Assembly: GCA_009691645.1 (NCBI GenBank)
Contig: SIAT01000090.1
Location: forward strand, 1-7,275
Origin: Pedosphaera sp.
GTDB lineage: Bacteria > Verrucomicrobiota > Verrucomicrobiia > Limisphaerales > SIAT01
Reading direction: 5' to 3'
Length of the DNA stretch: 7,275 nt
Positions 1 to 6,531 of the stretch are shown one piece after another. The notes under the pieces were generated by a model. The model saw only the letters and a list, made by a program, of their open reading frames with translations. It was not told the origin of the DNA and did no database searches. Each line of letters opens with the position of its first letter. The stretch's first letter is position 1. The position numbers were made by a program, and so were the translations under genes.

Positions 1-2193
1 AAGATTCGCAAGTTCATCCCGCGTGGTTACTGGGAATTGCACGCCACGTTCCAGTGCGCCGCTGGCGAGTATGCGGGGCGTTGGCTGGATGAGGGTTTCT
101 CGAGATCCGGGGGCAAAGAGGCTGATGAAGCGCTGCGCGCCGAGCGGATTTGGGATCAGGCAAAAGCGGAGGTGATTCACGCCAAGTGCCTCGGAAAGCC
201 CGGCATCGTCACCGAGGAAAGCAAGCCGTCCACTTCGCTCTCCCCGCTGCTTTTCGATTTGACCAGCCTGCAGCGCGATGCGAATCGCCGGTTCGGGTTC
301 TCGGCCAAGAACACGCTGTCCATCGCGCAGGCGCTGTACGAGCGGCACAAGGCGCTCACCTATCCGCGTGTGGATTCGCGCCATCTGCCCGAGGAATATG
401 TCAGCGTGGCGAAGGATGCGCTCGATGCGATGAGCGGTTCGGCCTACGCGGGCTTCGCTACGGCGATCCTGCGTGAAGGCTGGGTGCGCCCGAACAAGCG
501 CATCTTCAATGACGCGAAGGTGAGCGATCACTTCGCGATCATCCCGACGAACGTCGTGCCGAAGAATCTCACCGACGCGGAGCGCAAGATTTACGACATG
601 GTGGTGCGGCGGTTCCTAGCGGTCTTCTATCCGGCGGCGGAGTTCCTCGTCACCACGCGCATCACGCGGGTCGAGGGCGAGCCGTTCAAGAGCGATGGCA
701 AGGTGCTGGTGAAGCCCGGTTGGCTGGAGATTTACGGCAAGGAAGCGGACGAAGGCGAGAGTGATGGCAAGACTCTCGTGGCCGTCCAACCGGACGAGCG
801 TGTGCAGACGCGAGAGATCGAGGCGCGCGGTACGCAGACCAAGCCGCCGCCGCGTTTCAACGAGGCGACGCTGCTCGGCGCGATGGAAGGCGCGGGCAAG
901 ATGGTCGAGGACGAAGAGTTGCGCGAGGCGATGGGCGAGCGCGGCCTCGGTACACCGGCCACGCGCGCGGCGATCATCGAGGGTTTGATCGGCGAGGAAT
1001 ATGTCCATCGCACGGGCAACGAGCTGCAAGCGACCGCGAAGGCGTTCATGCTGCTGGCGCTGTTGCGCGGCCTCGACGTGGAGGAATTGACGAAGCCCGA
1101 GCTGACCGGTGGCTGGGAATTCAAGCTGCGCGAGATGGAACAAGGCCGGCTTTCGCGCCCCGAGTTCATGGCCGAGATCGCCGAGATGACGCGCCACATC
1201 GTGGGGCGCACGAAGGCGTTTGAAGGCGACACGGTGCCGGGCGATTTTGGTGATCTGCCCGTGCCCTGCCCGAAGTGCGGCGGCGTGGTGAAGGAAAACT
1301 ACCGCCGTTTCCAGTGCCAGAAGTGCGATTTCAGTTTGCCGAAGTTTTTAGCCGGCCGCCTGATGGAGGCGACGGAAACCGAGCGGCTCGTGCGCGAGAA
1401 ACAGATCGGCCCGCTGCAAGGTTTCCGCAGCAAGAAAGGTTTCCCTTTCGCCTCCGTGCTCAAACTCGACGCCGAGAACAAGCTCGTCTTCGACTTCGGC
1501 GAGGAGAAGAAAGACGAGGCCGGCGGCGCGATGGCGGTGGATTTCACCGGCAAAGAGCCGATTGGTAAATGTCCGAAATGCGCCGCGGGCGTGTTCGAAA
1601 ACGTGATGCACTACGTTTGCGAGAAGGCTGTGGGCGCGGCGAAGACCTGCGATTTCCGTACGGGCGCGATTATCCTGCAGCAGGAGATTAGATGTGAGCA
1701 GATCGCCAAGCTGCTCACCACGCGCAAGACCGACCTGCTCGAGAAGTTCGTCTCCAAACGCACGGGCCGCACCTTCAAAGCCTACCTCGTGCTCGACAAG
1801 GAGAACAAAGTCTCGTTCGAGTTCGAGAAGCGCGAGCCGAAGGCCGGGGGTGCGCGGAAAGCCCGCGAGCCGCAGCCGAAGATTGATTTCACTGGACTCC
1901 AGCCCTTCGCCAAATGCCCGCTGTGCGGCGGCAGCGTCTTCGAGACCGAGAAGGATTATCTCTGCGAGAAGACGCAGGCCGACAAGCGCGCGTGCAAGTT
2001 CAAGACGGGCAAAGTCGTCTGCCAGCGGCCGGTCGAGCCGGAGCAGGTGCTCAAGCTCATCGCTTCCGGCCAGACCGATCTGATCGAGAATTTCATCTCC
2101 AAGCGCGGCAAGCCGTTCAGCGCGCATCTCGCCCTCGGCACGGATGGCAAGGAAAAGGGCCGCGTCATTTTCAAGTTCGCTGATAGCGACTAG
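1..2193 (+). CDS. topB: DNA topoisomerase III (type IA), 5'-truncated by the window
   Basis: Type IA topoisomerases cut one DNA strand through a 5'-phosphotyrosine and pass another strand; TopB enzymes mainly decatenate DNA. The frame is open from base 1, so the real start lies upstream; a TTG at 37 is only an internal codon. Residue numbers here count from base 1 (730 codons). The motif LTYPRVDSRHLP carries the catalytic Tyr at residue 121 (codon 361-363). It matches the E. coli TopB Tyr328 region, so about 200 residues, including the Toprim domain, are missing. The later block GLGTPATRAAIIEGL (from about residue 315) is a family hallmark. From base 1267 the tail holds three cysteine-bearing repeats, making the protein longer than E. 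coli TopB (653 aa) once the missing part is added. No frameshift is seen. The stop lies 12 nt before the xerC-like gene. TopB rather than TopA is my best reading of the active-site and post-active-site motifs. Confidence 0.9.
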   Translation, partial: KIRKFIPRGYWELHATFQCAAGEYAGRWLDEGFSRSGGKEADEALRAERIWDQAKAEVIHAKCLGKPGIVTEESKPSTSLSPLLFDLTSLQRDANRRFGFSAKNTLSIAQALYERHKALTYPRVDSRHLPEEYVSVAKDALDAMSGSAYAGFATAILREGWVRPNKRIFNDAKVSDHFAIIPTNVVPKNLTDAERKIYDMVVRRFLAVFYPAAEFLVTTRITRVEGEPFKSDGKVLVKPGWLEIYGKEADEGESDGKTLVAVQPDERVQTREIEARGTQTKPPPRFNEATLLGAMEGAGKMVEDEELREAMGERGLGTPATRAAIIEGLIGEEYVHRTGNELQATAKAFMLLALLRGLDVEELTKPELTGGWEFKLREMEQGRLSRPEFMAEIAEMTRHIVGRTKAFEGDTVPGDFGDLPVPCPKCGGVVKENYRRFQCQKCDFSLPKFLAGRLMEATETERLVREKQIGPLQGFRSKKGFPFASVLKLDAENKLVFDFGEEKKDEAGGAMAVDFTGKEPIGKCPKCAAGVFENVMHYVCEKAVGAAKTCDFRTGAIILQQEIRCEQIAKLLTTRKTDLLEKFVSKRTGRTFKAYLVLDKENKVSFEFEKREPKAGGARKAREPQPKIDFTGLQPFAKCPLCGGSVFETEKDYLCEKTQADKRACKFKTGKVVCQRPVEPEQVLKLIASGQTDLIENFISKRGKPFSAHLALGTDGKEKGRVIFKFADSD
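1267..2181 (+). repeat. Three tandem zinc-ribbon / Toprim C-terminal repeats in TopB
   Basis: Three protein-level repeat units lie at about 1267-1500, 1570-1824 and 1915-2181. Each opens with CPxC followed by GG or AG, has further cysteines, then a stretch ending in a basic SKxG or SKRxG patch and a beta-rich end such as FDF, FEF or FKF. Units 2 and 3 are preceded by a shared DFTG linker. Unit 1 closes its metal site with CQKC (CX2C). Units 2 and 3 instead space the last two cysteines by nine residues (CEK...C). The architecture matches the C-terminal repeats known from topoisomerases (Toprim_Crpt type with zinc ribbon), which help bind single-stranded DNA. Duplication within this gene lineage is an inference. 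Confidence 0.75.
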
Positions 2194-2205
2194 ACTTCGC
2201 CTGCG

Positions 2206-3165
2206 ATGGCTGACTCCGCTGCCACCGTCGGGACGCCGGATCCGTGGGTGAAGGAGTTTCTGACGCATCTCGCGACCGACCGAGACGCGTCTGTCCACAC
2301 GCAACGCAATTATCGCCAGGCGTTGTCGGAGTTCACCGCGTGGCATGTGGGGGAGCGCGACGGACCGCCGCCGTGGGCGCGATTGCAACGCGATGATTTC
2401 CGCGCGTATCTCCGCTTCCTCGGTCGCCGCAATCTCAGCCGCGCGGCCACGCGCCTGCGGTTCTCCGCGTTGCGCACGTTCTACAAGTTCCACGTCCGCC
2501 GCGGCCGGCTCGAGTCTGTTCCCATCAAGAATCTCACTTTGCCCAAGCTCGGCAAACGCTTGCCGCAGTTCCTCACCGTGCAGCAGATGAACGATCTGCT
2601 GGCCGCGCCATTTAAGGAACTCGAGGCGCGGCGGAAAGCGGTGGAGACCGGATTCGACGGGTCGGCTTATGTGCGCGACGCCGCGATTCTCGAGGTCATC
2701 TACTCGTGCGGCCTGCGCATCAGTGAGCTGTGCGGCTTGCGCGTGGAGGATATCGATTGGCAGCAGCAGCTCGTGCGCGTGCGCGGCAAGGGTAAGAAGG
2801 AGCGGCAGGTGCCCATCGGCGCGCCGGCACTCGACGCCATCCGCGCCTACTGGAAGCTCCTGCGCGAAGCGCCCGGCGCGGCGTTGCCGGTTTTCTGCGG
2901 TTCATCGAACGGCCTCCAGCCGGTCGTGCCGCGGATGGTTCAGATGCGGTTCAAAAATTATCTCGCGGCGGCGGGTCTCGATCCGAAGCTCACGCCGCAC
3001 AAGCTGCGCCACAGTTACGCCACGCACCTGCTCGATGCCGGCGCGGATTTGCGCAGTGTGCAGGAGTTGCTCGGCCACGCGAACCTCGCCACGACGCAGA
3101 TTTATACGCACCTCACCACCGACCGTCTCAAGCGCGCTTACGATGCGGCCCATCCGCGCGCGTAG
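2206..3165 (+). CDS. xerC: XerC-like site-specific tyrosine recombinase
   Basis: Xer recombinases resolve chromosome dimers at the dif site during division, working as a XerC/XerD pair on DNA held at the septum by FtsK. The 319-residue protein has an N-terminal SAM-like core-binding domain (about 10-110) and a C-terminal catalytic domain (about 125-315). All catalytic residues are visible: R171 (CGLRISEL), K195 (RGKGKKER), H265 and R268 (PHKLRHS), H291 (LGHAN) and the nucleophile Y300 (TQIYTHL). The spacings R-K 24, H-R 3, R-H 23 and H-Y 9 are the same as in E. coli XerD. The ending YDAAHPRA resembles XerC more than XerD. The ATG at 2206 is the first possible start after the in-frame stop at 2191; it has no evident Shine-Dalgarno. 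An insertion of about 14 residues sits within 133-154. It lies 12 nt after topB, suggesting co-transcription. A mobile-element integrase is less likely because of the close Xer motif match and core-gene context. Confidence 0.9.
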   Translation: MADSAATVGTPDPWVKEFLTHLATDRDASVHTQRNYRQALSEFTAWHVGERDGPPPWARLQRDDFRAYLRFLGRRNLSRAATRLRFSALRTFYKFHVRRGRLESVPIKNLTLPKLGKRLPQFLTVQQMNDLLAAPFKELEARRKAVETGFDGSAYVRDAAILEVIYSCGLRISELCGLRVEDIDWQQQLVRVRGKGKKERQVPIGAPALDAIRAYWKLLREAPGAALPVFCGSSNGLQPVVPRMVQMRFKNYLAAAGLDPKLTPHKLRHSYATHLLDAGADLRSVQELLGHANLATTQIYTHLTTDRLKRAYDAAHPRA

Positions 3166-3213
3166 GCATTTGCGGATTGCTCCGCGGCGGGCAATTTGCT
3201 AGTAACTCCGCGC

Positions 3214-3220
3214 AGGAGGG
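3214..3220 (+). promoter_or_regulatory. Strong Shine-Dalgarno that fixes the divIC-like start
   Basis: AGGAGGG sits just before the ATG at 3223 and complements the 16S rRNA 3' end. The gap to the ATG is shorter than ideal but still places this ATG as the start. The alternative in-frame TTG at 3196 has no such site. This is the only classical ribosome binding site of the window. Confidence 0.75.
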
Positions 3221-3222
3221 AG

Positions 3223-3546
3223 ATGAGCGATTCCGAAAAAGTAGATTTGGGCGTTTGGTCCAAACTGACAAAGGCTGTCATTGGCCTGATTCTTGTGGCC
3301 GTGGTCGTCGGAGTGGCGATTTGGTACCTGCCCTTGATTAATCAAAATGAGCGGATGCGCCAGGAACTGCACCGACTCGCCACCGAGGTCAAACGTGAGG
3401 AGGATTTCGCCCGTCAGATGAAGTCCGCCACCGACGCGTTGCGTAACGATCCCCGGACTGTCGAGCGCCTCGCCCGCGAAAAGCTCGGCTACGCCAAGCC
3501 GGGCGAGACCCTCATCCGTTTCCAGAACCCGCCGGCGGCGCCGTGA
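3223..3546 (+). CDS. FtsB/DivIC-like septum formation initiator protein
   Basis: A 107-residue bitopic membrane protein. Residues 1-16 are a short polar cytoplasmic end. Residues 17-39 form one hydrophobic segment (rich in Val, Ile, Leu, Ala). Residues 40-75 are a charged, heptad-like coiled coil, followed by a conserved cap: DPRTVERLAREKLGYAKPGE at 76-95. The cap matches the FtsB/DivIC family (septum formation initiator), whose members join FtsL and FtsQ/DivIB in the divisome and help activate septal peptidoglycan synthesis. The length is typical for the family. I chose the ATG at 3223 because of the AGGAGGG just upstream. The gene follows the xerC-like gene by 57 nt without a clear terminator, so an operon is possible. 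FtsB, DivIC and FtsL cannot be told apart by eye, so I give no symbol. Confidence 0.85.
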   Translation: MSDSEKVDLGVWSKLTKAVIGLILVAVVVGVAIWYLPLINQNERMRQELHRLATEVKREEDFARQMKSATDALRNDPRTVERLAREKLGYAKPGETLIRFQNPPAAP

Positions 3547-3663
3547 GCGGCGGGCGCCTTCCGTCCCTTCCCATCCGCCGAGAAAACGTTTGCGTTTGAG
3601 TCCGTATTGCGGCTTAAATCGGCGCTCGCGCTCTAGCCGCGGCGTGTGTCGGCCAATCCAGAA

Positions 3664-4869
3664 ATGAGCCAGCGGAAGATCTATTATTTCGACAATAACG
3701 CCACCACACGGGTCGCGCCCGAGGTGGTCGAGGCGATGTTGCCATTCCTGACGGAACACTGGGGCAATCCCTCCAGCGCGTACCGTTTTGGCAGCGACGT
3801 GGCGCGGCATCTCGAGACCTCGCGCGCGCAGTGCGCCGCGCTCATCAACGCCGATCCGCGCGAGGTTATCTTCACCAGTTGCGGTACCGAGAGCAACAAC
3901 ACCGCGATCCACAGCGCGCTCGTCACGCAGCCGGGCAAGCGGCACATTCTCACCACCGCCGTCGAGCATTCGGCGAATATCAAGTTCTGCCAGACACTCG
4001 CCAAGCGCGGCCACGAGATCACCTTCCTGCCGGTGGATTCGCTCGGCGAACTCGATATCCACCTGCTCGCCGCGTCCATTCGGCCCGATACCGCCATCGT
4101 CTCGGTGATGTACGCGAATAACGAGACGGGTGTGATTTTTCCGATCGAGGAAATCGCCGCGCTTTGCCGCGCCAAAGGCGTGCTCTTTCACACGGACGCG
4201 GTGCAGACGCCCGGCAAGCTGAAGCTGGACGTGAAGGCGCTTGGGGTCGATTCGCTCTCGCTTTCTGCCCACAAGCTTCATGCGCCGAAAGGCATCGGTC
4301 TGCTGTACGTCCGTAAGAACACGCCTTACCAGCCCTACCTCGTCGGCGGCGGTCAGGAACGCGGGCGTCGCGGCGGCACAGAGAACGTGATGAACATCGT
4401 CGCCTTCGGCCGTGCGGCGGACTTGGCCGCGGCCACGTTGAGCGATGAGAACACCCGCGTGTGCGCGCTGCGCGACCGGTTGGAAGACACGTTGATCAAA
4501 ACCATCTCCGGCACGGCGCGCAACGGCGGCAGGGAGCCGCGTCTGCCGAACACCTCGAATCTTTCCTTCGATGGCGTCGAGGCTGAGGCCGTGTTGCTCT
4601 TGCTCGATCAGGCTGGCATTTGCGCTTCCAGCGGCAGCGCTTGCACCACCGGCTCGCTCGAGGCGTCGCACGTCCTCACCGCGATGGGCCTCAGTCCCGC
4701 GCGCGCCCGCGGTTCGGTGCGCTTCAGCCTCGGCATCTACAGCACGGCTGAGGAAGTGGATTATTTGCTGAAGGAATTACCGGCCATCATCACCAAGCTG
4801 CGCGCCATGTCGCCCGCCGAACGCGAGGCGAAACTCGCTGCCCACCGCGGCGCACCGGTGCCGGCGTGA
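3664..4869 (+). CDS. nifS: Cysteine desulfurase, NifS/IscS class
   Basis: A PLP enzyme of aminotransferase fold class V that converts L-cysteine to L-alanine and leaves a persulfide on its own cysteine, for Fe-S cluster assembly and tRNA thiolation; cytoplasmic. With the ATG at 3664 it is 401 aa, usual for the family. Visible sites: FDNNATT near the N-terminus, H102 (VEHSAN) stacking on PLP, NNETG from N152, D178 and Q181 (HTDAVQ), Schiff-base lysine K204 (SAHKLHAPKG) and persulfide cysteine C327 (SSGSACTTGS). Positions lie within one to three residues of E. coli IscS (H104, D180, Q183, K206, C328). The SACTTGSLE loop and the N-terminal DNNATT look more NifS-like than IscS- or SufS-like. A GTG at 3646 would add six residues; neither start has a good Shine-Dalgarno. 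No nifU/iscU, iscR or other nif gene is adjacent, so the symbol marks family type and does not imply nitrogen fixation. Confidence 0.93.
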   Translation: MSQRKIYYFDNNATTRVAPEVVEAMLPFLTEHWGNPSSAYRFGSDVARHLETSRAQCAALINADPREVIFTSCGTESNNTAIHSALVTQPGKRHILTTAVEHSANIKFCQTLAKRGHEITFLPVDSLGELDIHLLAASIRPDTAIVSVMYANNETGVIFPIEEIAALCRAKGVLFHTDAVQTPGKLKLDVKALGVDSLSLSAHKLHAPKGIGLLYVRKNTPYQPYLVGGGQERGRRGGTENVMNIVAFGRAADLAAATLSDENTRVCALRDRLEDTLIKTISGTARNGGREPRLPNTSNLSFDGVEAEAVLLLLDQAGICASSGSACTTGSLEASHVLTAMGLSPARARGSVRFSLGIYSTAEEVDYLLKELPAIITKLRAMSPAEREAKLAAHRGAPVPA

Positions 4870-4945
4870 TTTGTCTGGCGCGAAGTTTGTAACCTAGTTA
4901 GATTGCTTCCCGTCTCATCCTCCGCAGTGTAACGAAAGACCTATT

Positions 4946-6343
4946 ATGAAAATCATTCTCGCCATGCTCATCGCCGCCGGCGTCGGCTCCGCCGCCACGT
5001 ATTTCGCGGTCAGCAAACCCGAATCGGCCAAGCCATCCGAGGCCCGCTCTGCCGAGACGCCGAAGACCAAAGCCAAGCCGGAACGGTCGTTGCTCACCGC
5101 CAAGTCCAAGTCCCCGCGCGTTGAAGCCAGCGAACCGAAGCCCGTGGCACCGGCCGCGGGTGGTCTTTCCGCCGCTGAAATCATCGAAGAATTGATTGAG
5201 TTCAAGCCCGCCGCTGACAAGAGCCGCAACGCCTCGCTGCGCCGGTTGGTCCACCGCTTTGAGAGCCTGAACGACATGGGCCCCGCCGCGCTGCCGGCCA
5301 TCAAAGACTTTCTCGCCAAGAATCAAGACGTCGAGTTTCTGCGCGAACGCGAAGGCGGCTCCGGCAATGAAGGCGATCGCGGCCGGGGCGATCGCGGTGG
5401 TGCGCAGCAGTGGATTGCGATGCTTGGCGGCGGCGGCCGTTTACCGGAGACCGATTCTCTTTATCCCGCGTCGTTGCGGCTCGGTCTCTTTGAGGTCGCG
5501 CGGCAGGTCGGTGGCACGGAAGCCGAGACCATTCTCGCCGGCGTGCTGAGCCAGACCGCGCGCGGCATCGAGGTGGTTCACCTCGCGCGTGTGCTTGATG
5601 AGATGGCGCCGGGCAAATATCGCGACCAGATTCTCGCGGCGGCGAAAGAACTGCTGTCCAGCCCGCCGCCGGCCGAGGGTTCATCGAAGCTGGATGAGAT
5701 GGGCCGCAACTCTCTCTTCTCTCTTCTCGCGAAGTATCAGGACAAGAGCTTTGCGGACAAAGCGCAGGAGATGCTCGTCAGCACCGACGGGCGCGTGAAC
5801 AATTCCGCATTGAACTACCTCACCGAGACGCTCAAGGAGCAGTCGTTGCCTCTCTTGTACAAGGTTTACAAAGACCCGAGCATCACCAACAACCTCGCCA
5901 AATTCCCAGTCGTCTCTGCGGCGTTGAACTACGTCGGCCAGCACCCGCAAGCGGATGCGATGTTCAAGGAGATGGTTTTGGACGAGAAGAATCAGGGCCG
6001 CTGGATGGTCATTGGCAGCCTGACGCGCGGGGAGGATCTCAAGCCCGAAACCATCAAGGCTCGCCAGCAACTGCTCGCCTCGGTGAAAACTGAAATCAAG
6101 GACGAGCGTATGACGGGGATGATGGACCGCGTGAATCAGGAATTGGAACGGCGCCTCGATCCAAACGCGCCTCCGCGCGAGGGCGGCGGCTTCAATATTT
6201 TTGGCGGGCGTGGCGGCGGCGGCGGCTCCGATACTGCCCCGGGCGGTGCGTCTGGTGGTAGCGGCCAGCCGGGCGGTAAAGGTGGGAATCGCAATCCTCG
6301 TTCTGGCGGTCAGAAAGGCAGCCAGAAAGGTAACCAGAATTAA
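4946..6343 (+). CDS. Hypothetical exported or membrane-anchored protein with HEAT-like helices and Gly-rich tail
   Basis: I do not recognise this 465-residue protein. Residues 1-22 (MKIILAMLIAAGVGSAATYF and two more) form a Lys-led hydrophobic segment that can be a signal peptide or an uncleaved anchor. Residues 23-73 are a disordered Lys/Pro/Ala/Glu/Ser linker. From 74 to about 405 the chain is mostly amphipathic helices. One turn reads GPAALPAIKDFL (near 118-129), typical of HEAT-like repeats, and later pairs such as residues 170-220 and 235-320 fit the same solenoid pattern. A Gly/Arg/Glu loop at 133-152 interrupts the helices. The tail 413-465 has 23 Gly in 53 residues plus Ser, Gln, Asn and Lys. 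No catalytic motif is visible. A binding or scaffold role outside the cytoplasm is an inference. The ATG at 4946 is preceded only by a weak purine stretch (GAAAG). A 76-nt gap separates it from nifS and a strong terminator follows, so it ends its transcription unit. Confidence 0.8.
   Translation: MKIILAMLIAAGVGSAATYFAVSKPESAKPSEARSAETPKTKAKPERSLLTAKSKSPRVEASEPKPVAPAAGGLSAAEIIEELIEFKPAADKSRNASLRRLVHRFESLNDMGPAALPAIKDFLAKNQDVEFLREREGGSGNEGDRGRGDRGGAQQWIAMLGGGGRLPETDSLYPASLRLGLFEVARQVGGTEAETILAGVLSQTARGIEVVHLARVLDEMAPGKYRDQILAAAKELLSSPPPAEGSSKLDEMGRNSLFSLLAKYQDKSFADKAQEMLVSTDGRVNNSALNYLTETLKEQSLPLLYKVYKDPSITNNLAKFPVVSAALNYVGQHPQADAMFKEMVLDEKNQGRWMVIGSLTRGEDLKPETIKARQQLLASVKTEIKDERMTGMMDRVNQELERRLDPNAPPREGGGFNIFGGRGGGGGSDTAPGGASGGSGQPGGKGGNRNPRSGGQKGSQKGNQN
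5372..5401 (+). repeat. 15-bp tandem duplication with two GCGATCGC palindromes
   Basis: Two adjacent 15-bp units begin with the same 11 bases (GGCGATCGCGG) at 5372 and 5387. Each contains the 8-bp palindrome GCGATCGC (5373-5380 and 5388-5395). They encode GDRGR followed by GDRGG inside the Gly/Arg loop of the HEAT-like protein, so the loop appears to have grown by local duplication. GCGATCGC is the HIP1 word of cyanobacteria, but two copies in one coding duplication are no evidence for that here. Confidence 0.7.
6311..6339 (+). repeat. 12-bp tandem repeat at the 3' end of the HEAT-like gene
   Basis: CAGAAAGG recurs at 6311 and 6323 and a partial CAGAA copy starts at 6335, giving about 2.4 copies of a 12-bp unit. 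It encodes QKGS, QKGN and QN at the very C-terminus. A (GGC)5 run at 6212-6226 in the same tail also points to growth by slippage. Confidence 0.7.
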
Positions 6344-6372
6344 TCCGGCGTAGTTTTGCCAATGGCACGACG

Positions 6373-6405
6373 CGGGACAGGCTTCAAGCCTGTCCCGTTT
6401 TGTTT
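6373..6405 (+). terminator. Rho-independent terminator (near-perfect 25-base palindrome plus T-tract)
   Basis: The arms CGGGACAGGCTT (6373-6384) and AAGCCTGTCCCG (6386-6397) are fully complementary around a single central C at 6385; in RNA the innermost pairs would open to form the loop. TTTTGTTT follows at 6398-6405. The hairpin starts 30 nt after the stop of the HEAT-like gene and the T-tract is on the + strand side, so it terminates rightward transcription before asd. The perfect symmetry also resembles a dispersed REP-type palindrome. Confidence 0.8.
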
Positions 6406-6488
6406 CAAGCCGTGCGCGCAGAATGTCCCGCGCATTTCCGCCGCGACCTTTGCGGGCCGCCTTTCGCGTCGTTTACCTCTCGCGCGGT

Positions 6489-6516
6489 TTGACACGGCGC
6501 GTGCCTTCGTTAAGAT
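6489..6516 (+). promoter_or_regulatory. Sigma70-type promoter for asd
   Basis: A perfect -35 hexamer TTGACA (6489-6494) is followed after 16 nt by TAAGAT (6511-6516; 4 of 6 matches to TATAAT). It lies between the terminator and asd on the right strand. Transcription would start near 6523, about 8-10 nt before the asd ATG, so the leader would be very short. No riboswitch could fit between this start site and the gene. Confidence 0.6.
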
Positions 6517-6531
6517 GCCCTCCCTTTGTTT

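Noticed and set aside
1348..2493. A 381-codon open frame on the - strand opposite the topB tail and the xerC start
   Set aside because: It runs across two well-supported + strand genes and its repetitive Glu/Leu/Arg pattern mirrors the repeated topB codons.
3166..3222. Search for a dif-like site next to the xerC-like gene
   Set aside because: No 28-bp sequence with two 11-bp half sites resembling dif was seen here or in the other gaps.
3548..3580. Possible hairpin after the divIC-like gene (CGGCGG pairing with CCGCCG)
   Set aside because: A six-pair stem with a 21-nt loop and no T-tract is too weak to call a terminator.
3590..3619. Possible promoter before nifS (TTGCGT, 18 nt, TTAAAT)
   Set aside because: Only 3 of 6 and 4 of 6 consensus matches, which is near what chance gives in a 117-nt gap.
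3646..3663. GTG start extending nifS by six codons
   Set aside because: The ATG at 3664 gives a family-typical N-terminus just before the FDNNATT motif. The GTG lacks a ribosome binding site, although it cannot be fully excluded.
3199..4671. A 490-codon open frame on the - strand opposite the divIC-like gene and nifS
   Set aside because: It is an antisense shadow of GC-rich codons. The + strand genes carry clear family motifs with exact catalytic spacing, while the antisense product is rich in Arg, His and Leu without recognisable motifs.
4870..4945. Promoter search between nifS and the HEAT-like gene
   Set aside because: TTGTCT at 4871 has no acceptable -10 hexamer at the right distance, so I cannot say whether the gene has its own promoter.
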